Notes: a model not told the origin generated them from the letters alone. Shown: positions 33,885-42,970, counted from the stretch's first letter. The stretch is 64,000 nucleotides of DNA from Bacteroidales bacterium (GCA_017960475.1 JAGCZH010000040.1:1-64000); one strand, 5' to 3'. Made by a program: numbers and translations.

Positions 33885-34865
33885 ATGCAATCGTCTGATA
33901 AAGTGTTTATTTTCTCAGGTCGCGCCACTGCGGATCTTGCCCGTCGTGTGGCCGAAATTTACGGAATTCCTCTCGGAAACTCGACTGTTTTCCAATATGC
34001 TGACGGCGAATTCCAACCCTCTTTCGAGGAAACTATCCGTGGCGGTATCGTATTTCTCATCCAGTCTACTACACCTCCCACCGACAACTTGTTCGAACTG
34101 CTTATGATGGTTGACGCTGCCAAGCGCGCTTCGGCAGGCAAGATTGTCGCGGTAATACCTTATTATGGTTTTGCTCGTCAGGATCGCAAGGACAAACCGC
34201 ACGTACCGATTGCATCGCGTCTCATCGCCGATATGCTTACAGCTGCCGGTGTTGACCGCATCATCACTATGGATTTGCACGCCGACCAGATCCAGGGCTT
34301 CTTCAACATTCCAGTCGACCACCTCTATGGCTCGTCGCTGTTTATGCCCTATATCCGTGAGAAATTCGACATCGAGGATGTCATGTTCGCTTCCCCCGAC
34401 ATGGGCGGCAGCAAACGCGCCGGTATGTATGCCAAAACTCTCAACAATAGTTTCGTGATTTGCTACAAGCATCGCAACAAGCCAAACGAGATTGGCGAGA
34501 TGCGTCTGATTGGCGAGGTCGCTGGCAAGCACGTCATTTTGCTTGACGACCTTATCGACACTGGCTCGACTATCTGCAAGGCCGCCGGCATTATCAAGGC
34601 CAGCGGTGCCAAGAGCGTCCGCGCCATGATTACCCATCCGGTCCTCTCTGGCAATGCTATTGAGAAAATTGAGAACTCCGAGCTCGAGGAACTTGTTGTC
34701 TCCGACACCATCCCTCTCAAACGCGAGTCCTCTAAAATACATGTCCTCTCCTGCGACTGGCTTTTCGCTGAGGCTATCCGCCGCGTGACCAACTTCGAGT
34801 CACTCGACAACCTCTACGAGACCACCATCCACCACAAAGGCGTTATTCACAAAATCGAGCACTAA
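33885..34865 (+). CDS. prs: Ribose-phosphate pyrophosphokinase (PRPP synthetase)
   Basis: Ribose 5-phosphate + ATP gives PRPP + AMP, feeding purine, pyrimidine, His, Trp and NAD synthesis. 326 residues, class I length. QYADGEFQPSFEETIRGGIVF, YYGFARQDRKDKPHVPI (ATP-binding flexible loop), ITMDLHADQIQGFF and the PRPP-binding loop VILLDDLIDTGSTI are all present. Cytosolic hexamer. Followed 89 bases later by rplY, a neighbour pairing often seen in Bacteroidota. Confidence 0.96.
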   Translation: MQSSDKVFIFSGRATADLARRVAEIYGIPLGNSTVFQYADGEFQPSFEETIRGGIVFLIQSTTPPTDNLFELLMMVDAAKRASAGKIVAVIPYYGFARQDRKDKPHVPIASRLIADMLTAAGVDRIITMDLHADQIQGFFNIPVDHLYGSSLFMPYIREKFDIEDVMFASPDMGGSKRAGMYAKTLNNSFVICYKHRNKPNEIGEMRLIGEVAGKHVILLDDLIDTGSTICKAAGIIKASGAKSVRAMITHPVLSGNAIEKIENSELEELVVSDTIPLKRESSKIHVLSCDWLFAEAIRRVTNFESLDNLYETTIHHKGVIHKIEH

Positions 34866-34954
34866 TAAGTGAATTGTGATTTGTGACTCGACATTTTAAA
34901 ACGTAAAACGTATAACGTTAAACATATTTTTTAACCAATTAAAATTACAAAAAA

Positions 34955-35536
34955 ATGAGAACAGTATCTATGAGCGGTGCTCTCCGTGAGCACGTAGGGA
35001 AAAAAGATGCTAAGGCTCTGCGTCGCGAAGACAAGGTGCCATGTGTAATGTACGGCAAGGGTGAGCAAATCGCTTTCAGCGTTGCCCAGACCGCTTTCGA
35101 CCGCATCATCTTCAATCCGGAACCTTGCTTCGTCGAAATCGACATCAATGGCACCAAGCACAGTGCTATGATGAAGGACATCGATTTCCATCCTGTCACC
35201 GACATCGTTTACCATGCTGACTTCTACGAACTCAGCGATGATAAACCCATCGTTATGTCTATCCCTGTCCACACCACAGGTACCTCTGTCGGAGTTATGA
35301 AGGGCGGCAAGTTGGCTTACAAGCAGAAACGCCTCAATGTCAAGGCTCTGCCTGCCAATATGCCTAACGAGATTGTTGTCGATATCACCAACCTCGATGT
35401 CGCTCAGCGCATCAAGGTCCAGGATATCCCCACCAACAACTACGAGTTCCTTAACCCCAAGAGCAGCGAGGTGCTTGTCGTCAACAGCACTCGTGCTTCC
35501 GCAACTGCTGATACCACTGCTGAAGCCGCTGAATAA
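34955..35536 (+). CDS. rplY: 50S ribosomal protein bL25 (Ctc form)
   Basis: 193 residues; long form with an N-terminal 5S rRNA-binding domain (LRREDKVPCVMYGKGE, FVEIDINGTKHSAMMKDIDFHP) and a C-terminal Ctc-type domain (VHTTGTSVGVMKGGKLAYKQ), plus an Ala/Thr-rich tail. Binds 5S rRNA in the large subunit. A terminator follows at 35560-35595. Confidence 0.94.
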   Translation: MRTVSMSGALREHVGKKDAKALRREDKVPCVMYGKGEQIAFSVAQTAFDRIIFNPEPCFVEIDINGTKHSAMMKDIDFHPVTDIVYHADFYELSDDKPIVMSIPVHTTGTSVGVMKGGKLAYKQKRLNVKALPANMPNEIVVDITNLDVAQRIKVQDIPTNNYEFLNPKSSEVLVVNSTRASATADTTAEAAE

Positions 35537-35559
35537 TGTGTGTTCATAACAATAGGAAA

Positions 35560-35595
35560 AGGGTCGCGATATATCCGTCGCGACTCTTTTTTTAA
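35560..35595 (+). terminator. rplY terminator
   Basis: GTCGCGA (35563-35569) and TCGCGAC (35578-35584) form a perfect 7-bp stem, followed by TCTTTTTTT. It ends ten bases before the HAD gene start. Confidence 0.88.
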
Positions 35596-35604
35596 GCTTC
35601 TTTC

Positions 35605-37008
35605 ATGCGTCAGTATCTTCTTTTCGACCTTGACAGGACCCTCTGGGATTTCGACGGCAACGCATACAAGACCTATCGCTCTATGTTCGATGCTTTCGAC
35701 ATCGAGTCATTGTGTCATGTCGACTTCGATACTTTCCATGCTAAATACAAGATAATAAACGATATGCTTTGGGAAGCCTATCGTAACGGCACTCTGAGCA
35801 AGGAATTGCTTGCCATCCGTCGCTTCTCATACACTTTCGCCGCTTTTGGATTGGATGCCGACGCCCCTGATGTTGTACGCCTCTCCAACAAGATGAGCGA
35901 TTATTATGTTCTCAAAGGCACCCTCCAGACTGGCCTTATGCCAGGAACTCGAGACTTGTTGGAATGGCTTGTTGAAAGACACGACGAATACTCTCTTGCT
36001 GTTATCACAAATGGCTTTTCTGAGGCCCAGCGGCCTAAAATGAGGACTTCGGGAATAGACAAATACTTCGATTATTTCTTCCTTTCCGAAGACCTCGGCT
36101 TCATGAAACCCGACCCTCGTTTCTTCGAGGCTGTTTTGAAACGTCTCGGTGCCACACCCGACCAGTGTATCGTCGTGGGCGACGACTACAAGGTTGATGT
36201 CGCCGGTGCTATGACTGTGGGCATACCCCAGGTGTGGTATAATTACCGCGGCATTCAGTTGTCTTCAGATGATCCCAAACCAACGTATGAGGTCAAGGAT
36301 TTGCAGGAGATAAAGAAAATTCTCGTAACGCAGACTGCTCCGAACACAGTCGGAACGCGGACGGCTCTGAATATAGTCGGAACGCGGACGGCTCTGGACA
36401 TAGTCGGAACGCGGACGGCTCGTCCGCAACAATCAGAAATGCAGGAATGGCATTGCCGTGGCTATCTCCCACATTGTGAATTCCAGTATTGTCAGTTCAT
36501 TTCATATCGCTTGTTCGATTCTGTTCCAAATGAAATAGTTGAACAATGGAAAAAAGAGTTGAGCGTTTATACGTTTGATGAAAGACGTATGAAACTTGCA
36601 AGTCTTATTGACAAATATGAGGATGCAGGATATGGCAGCTGCTATTTGAAGGATGATAGAATTGCCTCCATTATTGAAGAAAACTTGTTAAAATATGACG
36701 GAATACGCTATGACTTGCTCAGGTGGTGTATTATGCCTAATCACGTTCACGTTCTGATAAATGTGAATGATGGTGTTACGTTGTCGCAAATATTAAAGTC
36801 CTGGCGTTCATATACAGCTCACGAGGCAAACAGAGTATTAAATAGGACAGGCAGATTTTGGATGCCAGAGTATTTTGACAGATATATTAGAAATAATGAA
36901 CATTATATTAATGTGGTAAAATATATAGATAACAATCCAGTCAATGCCGGTCTTGTTAATAGTCCGGAGAAATGGAGATGGTGTAGTGCGTATTATTGTA
37001 ATAAATAA
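35605..37008 (+). CDS. YjjG-type HAD nucleotidase fused in frame to a RAYT (REP-associated Y1 transposase)
   Basis: 467-residue open frame with two unrelated parts. Residues 1-235: HAD phosphatase of the YjjG/noncanonical pyrimidine nucleotidase type (FDLDRTLWDFDGN with D8 and D10; AVITNGFSEAQRPKM; MKPDPRFF; IVVGDDYKVDVAGA). This part ends at LQEIKKIL, where such proteins normally stop. Residues 246-275 come from three 27-bp REP units (VGTRTALNI-type repeats). From Met279: RAYT, with RGYLPHCEFQYCQFISYRL, the HUH motif MPNHVHVLI (H380, H382) and YIDNNPVNAGLV. The transposase could also start at the ATG at 36439. Probably a RAYT unit inserted at the end of the HAD gene, removing its stop. Confidence 0.85.
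   Translation: MRQYLLFDLDRTLWDFDGNAYKTYRSMFDAFDIESLCHVDFDTFHAKYKIINDMLWEAYRNGTLSKELLAIRRFSYTFAAFGLDADAPDVVRLSNKMSDYYVLKGTLQTGLMPGTRDLLEWLVERHDEYSLAVITNGFSEAQRPKMRTSGIDKYFDYFFLSEDLGFMKPDPRFFEAVLKRLGATPDQCIVVGDDYKVDVAGAMTVGIPQVWYNYRGIQLSSDDPKPTYEVKDLQEIKKILVTQTAPNTVGTRTALNIVGTRTALDIVGTRTARPQQSEMQEWHCRGYLPHCEFQYCQFISYRLFDSVPNEIVEQWKKELSVYTFDERRMKLASLIDKYEDAGYGSCYLKDDRIASIIEENLLKYDGIRYDLLRWCIMPNHVHVLINVNDGVTLSQILKSWRSYTAHEANRVLNRTGRFWMPEYFDRYIRNNEHYINVVKYIDNNPVNAGLVNSPEKWRWCSAYYCNK
36348..36427 (+). repeat. Three tandem 27-bp REP units upstream of RAYT
   Basis: Units at 36348-36374, 36375-36401 and 36402-36427, each beginning AGTCGGAACGCGGACGGCTC. The last completes a full palindrome GCGGACG-GCT-CGTCCGC (36411-36427); the first two have only the half-site. 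The period of 27 keeps the reading frame of the surrounding gene open. Confidence 0.88.
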
Positions 37009-37027
37009 AAGTATATTAATTAATTAT

Positions 37028-37106
37028 GTGGACGAGCCGTCCACGTTCCAATTATGCGGACGAGCCGTCCGCGTTCCAAATAAGTCGGACGAGCCGTCCA
37101 CGTTCC
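37028..37106 (-). repeat. Three REP palindromes downstream of RAYT
   Basis: Hairpins at 37028-37044 (GTGGACG-AGC-CGTCCAC), 37056-37072 (GCGGACG-AGC-CGTCCGC) and about 37086-37102 (GGACG-AGC-CGTCC core), each followed by GTTCC. The first two are perfect 7-bp stems with loop AGC; paired changes (GTG/CAC versus GCG/CGC) keep the stem, a sign of selection on structure. Confidence 0.88.
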
Positions 37107-37110
37107 AGTT

Positions 37111-37992
37111 ATGCATAAATCAGGATTTGTAAACATTATCGGTAACCCAAATGTGGGGAAATCTACTTTGATGAACGCCCTTGTCGGCGAGAAACTCTCT
37201 ATTATCACAAGCAAAGCCCAGACCACTCGCCATCGTATCATGGGTATCGTCAATGGTGAGGACTTCCAAATTGTCTATACTGACACTCCTGGCATTGTCA
37301 ACCCTCACTATAAACTTCACGAACAGATGATGGGTTTTGTCGGCAGCGCCCTTCAGGACGCCGACCTATTCCTGCTTGTCACCGAGGTGGGGGAGACTTT
37401 CAAAAATCAACAGGTGTTGCAAAAGGTTATTGACTCGGACGTTCCCGTAATCTTGGTCATCAACAAGATAGACCTCTCCGACCAGGCTACTATTCAGGAC
37501 AAAATCTCCTATTGGCAAGCCCAGATTCCTCGTGCTGTTGTTATCCCATGCTCAGCAACCGAGGGCTTCAATGTCAACGCCATCTTCGACAACATTATGG
37601 CTCTTCTGCCCGAAAATCCGCCCTATTTCCCCAAAGATGAGCTCACCGATCGCTCTATGCGTTTCTTTGTCTCCGAGATTGTGCGCGAGAAGATTCTGTT
37701 GCTCTACGACAAGGAGATACCTTACAGTTGCGAAGTCGCCGTGGAAAGCTATAGGGAAGGGGAAACCCTCGACAAAATTTCCGCCATAATCTTTGTTGAG
37801 CGTGAGTCGCAGAAAGCCATCCTTATCGGCCACCAGGGCAAGTCGATAAAAAAACTCGGCATCGAATCTCGCAAGGACATCGAGGAGTTCACCGGCAAGA
37901 AATGTTTTCTTGAGTTGCACATCAAGGTGCTCAAAGACTGGCGAAACAGCGACCGTGCCCTCCGCCAGTTCGGCTACGAAGTAGGAGATTGA
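37111..37992 (+). CDS. era: GTPase Era
   Basis: Essential 30S assembly GTPase that binds the 3' end of 16S rRNA. 293 residues. G1 GNPNVGKST, switch I TTRHRIMG, G3 DTPGI, G4 NKID, then a C-terminal KH domain with IIFVERESQKAILIGHQGKS and ELHIKVLKDWRN. The ATG follows the last REP palindrome by four bases, so the RAYT unit has become part of the era leader; era may now depend on the HAD-RAYT transcript. Confidence 0.96.
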   Translation: MHKSGFVNIIGNPNVGKSTLMNALVGEKLSIITSKAQTTRHRIMGIVNGEDFQIVYTDTPGIVNPHYKLHEQMMGFVGSALQDADLFLLVTEVGETFKNQQVLQKVIDSDVPVILVINKIDLSDQATIQDKISYWQAQIPRAVVIPCSATEGFNVNAIFDNIMALLPENPPYFPKDELTDRSMRFFVSEIVREKILLLYDKEIPYSCEVAVESYREGETLDKISAIIFVERESQKAILIGHQGKSIKKLGIESRKDIEEFTGKKCFLELHIKVLKDWRNSDRALRQFGYEVGD

Positions 37993-37996
37993 AAAT

Positions 37997-39037
37997 TCAT
38001 TTCTGCTTCTCCCACTCACCCTTTTCGTTCAAGCGGTATGTGTCGAAAGGAAGTTTGAGCGCATTGAAAATGAAATCGTGTTTGAAAAGGCAAGTGGGAA
38101 TGTAAATATTGACAGTGTTAGTGTATTTGTAATGTTGGAATTCGCACAATGCGACGCTGTCGGTGATGTACAGAGATACTCTGTAGTCGTAGCAATTTAC
38201 AAACAGTTCTCTTGCCCAAAGCAACAATGTGTCGGTGAGATGTTCGTTATTTCGCATCTCATGTTCTTTTGGAAAAGTCAAATCCAGAATAGGAGAGAAG
38301 TGGTTATGAAAGATAGTGTAGCCTAAAGTGGTGTCTGTAGTGTTTGGGTATGATGTCAGTGCCGACTGAGGATAGCATTCGCGGAACTCTTTTGTCAGTT
38401 GCTGGCAAATCGGCATTTGACGACGTATTATGGCCGTGTCACCGTGTTCGACGGCTATACAAAGGCTGTCGGCCATCTTGACCAAACGGTATGTCCTTGA
38501 ATCTTTTTCAGGTGTCCATACTTCGGCCATTATGCCTGAAGTGTAGAATTTATAGGTTACCCCGTCACACCCCATACGGCTATCCGCAAAATGCGATGAA
38601 GTCATAACGGCACTACAAAATGTCCGTGTAATTTGGTTTGTGAAATCTTTCTTGATTGGCATTGAATAGCGTTCGACGGGTATTTTTTTGACGCCCTTCC
38701 TCATTTTTTTGTCTGCCCAAGAGTATGCGCCTTCATACCAAATGTTTCTCGTGGCACGAGTTAGAATCAAACTGTCGGTACCTATATTTCGTGACTCTCT
38801 TATGGCAAGCGAATAATTAGGTCTAAACGACGGATTGCAAAGGAAATAGGCGTCGTAGCCAATATTGCCATTATGTGGTCGCGAGTAATATGAAAGCAGA
38901 ATATCTTGTATTGCTTGCTCATAATCTAAAAAATGTGGGTTGTAATTAGACGGAGTAAGCAGGTCCTGACTCCTGACAGCATTTGTTGATAAGATTGCAA
39001 TCAGAAGGAGTGTATTTCCCTTGAAAAAGAGTCTCAT
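37997..39037 (-). CDS. Exported protein of unknown function
   Basis: 346 residues, signal peptide about 1-23 (NTLLLIAILSTNAVRS, then Q). Mixed fold, no recognised family; many Tyr and Asn, NYNPHFLDYEQAIQDILLSYY near the N-terminus. It lies 14 bases downstream of the YD-repeat-like gene on the same strand, so probably one operon, and converges with era (four bases apart). Confidence 0.6.
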   Translation of the reverse strand: MRLFFKGNTLLLIAILSTNAVRSQDLLTPSNYNPHFLDYEQAIQDILLSYYSRPHNGNIGYDAYFLCNPSFRPNYSLAIRESRNIGTDSLILTRATRNIWYEGAYSWADKKMRKGVKKIPVERYSMPIKKDFTNQITRTFCSAVMTSSHFADSRMGCDGVTYKFYTSGIMAEVWTPEKDSRTYRLVKMADSLCIAVEHGDTAIIRRQMPICQQLTKEFRECYPQSALTSYPNTTDTTLGYTIFHNHFSPILDLTFPKEHEMRNNEHLTDTLLLWARELFVNCYDYRVSLYITDSVALCEFQHYKYTNTVNIYIPTCLFKHDFIFNALKLPFDTYRLNEKGEWEKQK

Positions 39038-39051
39038 TTTAGAAATACTCT

Positions 39052-39831
39052 TTAGAAATACTCTATCTCACGCGTGACGATGTATTGCATCACGGGGTCG
39101 CCGTCCTGAAGTTCGCTCTCGGTGCGGCGGGTCCAGTTGCCGTGGTTGTCATACTCGTACTGGAAGATGGTGATATACATCTCGGTCTCTGCTTCGCTAT
39201 AGTCGAAGAGTGTCTGTGTCACAGGCTCGTTGTTTTCGTCATAGTCGTAACGCCATTCCTGCATTTTTTTGCCTTTGGCGTCGTAGACCACTTTCTTGCT
39301 GACATTCACGCCCGAGTAGGTGAAAACCTCGCGTTTGTAGATGTTGCCGGCGGCGTCGTTCAGTGATCGCTGTGCCAGACGTCCCTGCTCGTCATAGCGT
39401 AGTGTCGTGCGGCTCTCTATTTGGCGTTCTTCGTCCTCTACCCAAGTCTCTTTGAGTTTGTTCTGGGCATCGTACGAAAAGTATGTGCGGCCTATGACTT
39501 TCTCGTTGTTGTCTACAATCTGTTCCACCGTTGCCAGTCCGAAACCGTCGTGTTTGAAGCGGGAACGGAAAATGATATCGGCTTCGGGGCTTATATATGC
39601 CATGGTTTTGCGCCAGCCTTTGCTGTTGTAGGTGGTCTCAAGTCTTTCCAATATATCGCCTTCCGAGGTCACTCCCTCAAAATCAGTGCGTGCCTCATAG
39701 GTTATTTTGGTCACATTTTTCACCTTGCCGTGCAAGCCGTCGATGGCGACATCGGTACGGTTTTGTGCCATGGCAACACTGGTCGAAAACAATATTGCTG
39801 CCACCAAAATCAAAGACTTCGATATATTCAT
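39052..39831 (-). CDS. Exported protein with RHS/YD-like repeats
   Basis: 259 residues. Signal peptide about 1-22 (SLILVAAILFSTSVAMAQ). The mature region has repeated two-stranded units of the YD/RHS style (YNSKGWRKTMAYI, YDAQNKLKETWVEDE, YDEQGRLAQRSLNDAAGN, YDAKGKKMQEWRYDYDENN, YDNHGNWTRRTE). Typical of small periplasmic or surface repeat proteins in Bacteroidales; binding partner unknown. It heads a two-gene operon with a TATCTTTG box at 39895-39902. Confidence 0.7.
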   Translation of the reverse strand: MNISKSLILVAAILFSTSVAMAQNRTDVAIDGLHGKVKNVTKITYEARTDFEGVTSEGDILERLETTYNSKGWRKTMAYISPEADIIFRSRFKHDGFGLATVEQIVDNNEKVIGRTYFSYDAQNKLKETWVEDEERQIESRTTLRYDEQGRLAQRSLNDAAGNIYKREVFTYSGVNVSKKVVYDAKGKKMQEWRYDYDENNEPVTQTLFDYSEAETEMYITIFQYEYDNHGNWTRRTESELQDGDPVMQYIVTREIEYF

Positions 39832-39894
39832 AGTCGATTGTATATTATTGTTTTTTATATTTTTATACTATATATAGTCTCTTTTTATCTTGGG

Positions 39895-39902
39895 CAAAGA
39901 TA
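39895..39902 (-). promoter_or_regulatory. Promoter -7 box for the YD-repeat operon
   Basis: TATCTTTG on the minus strand, 63 bases upstream of the ATG at 39831; divergent from the symporter promoter. Confidence 0.5.
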
Positions 39903-39932
39903 CGAAAATAGCACAATGTGGCAAACTTTTCG

Positions 39933-39940
39933 TAACTTTG
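39933..39940 (+). promoter_or_regulatory. Promoter -7 box for the sodium:solute symporter
   Basis: TAACTTTG followed by CA, 20 bases before the ATG at 39961. Confidence 0.6.
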
Positions 39941-39960
39941 CAAACTCTTCCCTATAACGC

Positions 39961-41430
39961 ATGAATACGCAAAATATTATATTGCTTTGTTTTATTTTAT
40001 ATACTGCGCTGCTGTTTTTTGTCATGTGGCTCTCTTCACGGCGCTCTTCGGGCAACGACGCCTTCTTCCGTGGCAACCGTCGCTCTCCGTGGTTTGTCGT
40101 CGCTTACGGCATGCTCGGGGCCTCGCTCTCTGGCGTCACTTTCATGTCGGTGCCGGGCGGCGTTTACTATGGCGATTTCACCTATATGCCTCTCGTTTTT
40201 GGCTATGTCATAGGCTATTTTGTCATCGCTTTTTTACTTTTGCCTCTCTATTATAAGCTCAACCTCACCTCCATATACTCTTATCTTGAGCAGCGTTTTG
40301 GTGTGTCGTCGGAACGTACCGGCGCAATCTTCTTCATCATCTCGCGACTTCTTGGCTCTGCTTTGCGCATGTATCTTGTTGTCTTTGTGCTCTACGAGCT
40401 TGTCTTTTCCTCATGGGGCATCCCCTTTTGGATTCCGGCGGTGGTTTTCATTGCGCTGATTTTGCTTTATACCTTCCGTAGCGGCATCAAGACTGTCGTT
40501 TGGACCGACACGTTGCAGACTACTTTCCTTTTGCTCGCCGCTATTGCCACGGTGATAGTGATACTGAAAAATCTTTCCATGTCGCCTTCTGAGTTGCTCT
40601 CTGCCAGTGCCTCGGAAGGTTATACCCGCATTTTCGAGACCGACTTCCACCACCCTAAGTATTATTGGAAACAGATTGTCTCGGGTGCTTTCATAACTAT
40701 CGCCATGACTGGCCTTGACCAGGATATGATGCAGAAGAATCTGACATGCAAGAATCTTCGCGACGCGCAGAAGAATGTCATCACCTCCAGCTTCCTCTTC
40801 ATTATTGTCAACATATTGTTTCTTACCCTTGGCGCCGCCCTTATCTATTATGCCTCTCACACCCCTGGCTTCGAGCTTCCTGTGGGTCCCGATGGTCGTG
40901 TGCTGGGCGACAAGATCTATCCTCTCATTGCAAAATCCATGGGTGGTTTCACCCTTGTCTGTTTTGTTTTGGGCATGGTCGCAGCGGGCTACAGCAGTGC
41001 CGATGGCACCTTGACGGCTCTGACCGCCACTTTCTGCTTCGATTTCTTGCATTTCGACAAACGTGACGACCTCTCTGAACAGCAGCGTGTGCGCTACCGC
41101 AAAATGACACATGTCGGTTTCGCGTTTCTCTACCTTTTGATAATTATCGCTTTCCGTCCATTCCACAACGACTCACTTATCAATATTCTCTTCGATATCG
41201 CTGGTTTCACCTATGGTCCTTTGCTTGGCCTATATGCTTTCGGCCTATTTACCAAACGCTCTGTCCTCGACCGTTATGTGCCTATTGTGGCCATTCTGTC
41301 TCCTGTTGTCTGTTATATTCTCAAATTATATTCTCCCGTTTTGTTTGGCGGCTATCAGTTGGGCTTCGAACTCCTTCTGCTCAATGGACTTCTGTCTTTC
41401 CTCGGCCTTATGCTTATCAGCCGCAAATAG
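39961..41430 (+). CDS. Sodium:solute symporter family protein
   Basis: 489 residues, about 13 membrane segments, inner membrane. SSS family features: GNRRSPWFVVAYGMLGASLSG (start of the conserved core), YSYLEQRFGVSSERTGA, TFRSGIKTVVWTDTLQT and GLDQDMMQKNLTC. Imports a solute with Na+; the substrate cannot be told from sequence (relatives carry sugars, sialic acid, proline or pantothenate). It may use the Na+ gradient maintained by transporters such as NhaC. Confidence 0.9.
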   Translation: MNTQNIILLCFILYTALLFFVMWLSSRRSSGNDAFFRGNRRSPWFVVAYGMLGASLSGVTFMSVPGGVYYGDFTYMPLVFGYVIGYFVIAFLLLPLYYKLNLTSIYSYLEQRFGVSSERTGAIFFIISRLLGSALRMYLVVFVLYELVFSSWGIPFWIPAVVFIALILLYTFRSGIKTVVWTDTLQTTFLLLAAIATVIVILKNLSMSPSELLSASASEGYTRIFETDFHHPKYYWKQIVSGAFITIAMTGLDQDMMQKNLTCKNLRDAQKNVITSSFLFIIVNILFLTLGAALIYYASHTPGFELPVGPDGRVLGDKIYPLIAKSMGGFTLVCFVLGMVAAGYSSADGTLTALTATFCFDFLHFDKRDDLSEQQRVRYRKMTHVGFAFLYLLIIIAFRPFHNDSLINILFDIAGFTYGPLLGLYAFGLFTKRSVLDRYVPIVAILSPVVCYILKLYSPVLFGGYQLGFELLLLNGLLSFLGLMLISRK

Positions 41431-41601
41431 TTTTGTTATAATTTTGACGCATTTTCCTGATATTTCAAAAAAAATATAGTGATACTGCTTGTGTTTAAAT
41501 TGTTGAATATTAAATTAGGAACATCTTTAAACTTTAAACTTTAAACGTTAAACAATACATATTTCGACACATTACCCATCATTCTTAATCTATACCCAAT
41601 C

Positions 41602-42771
41602 ATGACATATTCCCGAAAATCGTTCACACGCATGGCTCTGTTCCTTATCTTGGCATTAACAGTGTCGTCGTGTACCCATTATAAGGTGTTCTCGGTGAAG
41701 GAATCGCCGGCTATGCCTCTCTCTGGGGGCACTCTTTATGCTCTTCCCCGAACTCAGGTCGTTGTCTCGGTGACTGTCGAACGCCGCGATTTGTCATCAG
41801 CACCTTATAGCGACTATGCCGCCGATTTTCTTGGCGTCGATGCTTCAGCTCTGGACACAGCTTTCCATATTGCCTCTATCGATGTGGCTCCTCTTTGTGT
41901 CGCCGATCCCGACAGGTTCTTCTACATCCGTGTCCGTCGTGGCTCTGTCTCTGTCGACCAACGCCATCTGCTCATCGCTATCGGCATGGATCCGTTGTCT
42001 TCTTCCGTGGCTCCCGCCGACGACAAGGTCGCTTCGTCTTACCAGACCTCTTCTTTTGATGCCGAATACAATCTCGTCGACCGCACCGACACTGTCTATT
42101 CCCGCTACGACACCCCGGGACGTCCCACTATGACTTTGCAACGCAAGGATGTTCGCAGCCTTCGTCAGCGCGCCGCCGACGTTGCGTCCCGTATCGACGA
42201 CATCCAAACTCGTCAGCAGGATTTGCTCGAATCCGACGCCTCCTATTCCGCCGAGGCTCTTTCTATTGTGATGAACCAGCTAAAGAAGCAGGAGTCTGAT
42301 CTTGTGGCCTCTTTTTGTGGTGACGTCAAACGCGAGGTGGTCCGCTTCTATGTCGACCCCTCGCCCAAACGCAATGCCTCCTCTTGCGATACTGTGGTTT
42401 GGTTTTCTCCTTCTATTGGATTCTGTGGCGATGTGGAGACAATTCCTGAAGACGCTTTCCCCATCATCTGCACCGTGCAGAGCGACAATTTGATGAACAA
42501 GGCCAACCGCTTTGTTCGCTATCACACTGCCGGCATCACCGTCGACAGTCATACTGGACGCACCGGTAATGCCGCCAAACGCTCAAGCCGTCGTCATGGT
42601 TTCCGTTACCGTGTCCCTGAACCGGCTTCCGTCGAGGTCACTTGCCCTCTCTTCACCGTTCGCCGAACCTTGCCCGTGGTTCAGTTGGGTCCTATCATGG
42701 AACTGCCACGCCATCGTATCAAGGCTCAGTTTGACCCGGAGACTTTACAGCTCCTCCACCTCTCCCGTTAG
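41602..42771 (+). CDS. DUF4831 family lipoprotein
   Basis: 389 residues with a lipoprotein signal (LILALTVSSC, Cys about 24). YALPRTQVVVSVTVERRD and YSDYAADFLGVDA are hallmarks of DUF4831, a Bacteroidota-specific exported family of unknown function. It probably faces the periplasm. The 171 bases upstream carry AAACTTTAAAC low-complexity sequence but no clear promoter box. It ends before a low-complexity repeat spacer. Confidence 0.8.
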   Translation: MTYSRKSFTRMALFLILALTVSSCTHYKVFSVKESPAMPLSGGTLYALPRTQVVVSVTVERRDLSSAPYSDYAADFLGVDASALDTAFHIASIDVAPLCVADPDRFFYIRVRRGSVSVDQRHLLIAIGMDPLSSSVAPADDKVASSYQTSSFDAEYNLVDRTDTVYSRYDTPGRPTMTLQRKDVRSLRQRAADVASRIDDIQTRQQDLLESDASYSAEALSIVMNQLKKQESDLVASFCGDVKREVVRFYVDPSPKRNASSCDTVVWFSPSIGFCGDVETIPEDAFPIICTVQSDNLMNKANRFVRYHTAGITVDSHTGRTGNAAKRSSRRHGFRYRVPEPASVEVTCPLFTVRRTLPVVQLGPIMELPRHRIKAQFDPETLQLLHLSR

Positions 42772-42780
42772 ACATTCCAT

Positions 42781-42970
42781 TGCCTTTAACCCATTAATCG
42801 TGAATGGTGAATCGTGAATGGTGAATCGTGAATTGTGAAAATTGAAAATTGAAAGTTGAAAATTGCTTTAAACCCTTTAAACCCTTTAAACTTTTTAACC
42901 CCTTTTAACCCCTTTCAACCTTTTCAAACCTTTAAACTTTCAAACCCTTTAACCCTTTCAACCCCCTCCC
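42781..42970. repeat. Low-complexity intergenic repeats
   Basis: No gene. First (G/A)TGAATCGTGAATGGTGAAT repeats (about 42798-42837), then AATTGAAAATTGAAAGTTG (to about 42865), then a long pyrimidine-rich series of CTTTAAACC/CTTTTCAACC units up to the rnz start. Similar tracts occur at 13540-13700, 34900, 41521-41560, 60345-60386 and 62880-63118. Confidence 0.75.

Larger units (their letters stand above)
36348..37106 (+). mobile_element. RAYT transposase unit bracketed by inverted REP sequences
   Basis: Left REP group (36348-36427, GGAACGCGGACGGCTC orientation), RAYT coding region (36439-37008) and right REP group (37028-37106, GAGCCGTCCGCGTTCC orientation, the reverse complement). RAYTs are Y1 HUH nucleases known to spread REP palindromes; here enzyme and substrate repeats sit together. 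It lies between the HAD gene and era, with the era ATG four bases past the last REP. Confidence 0.8.
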
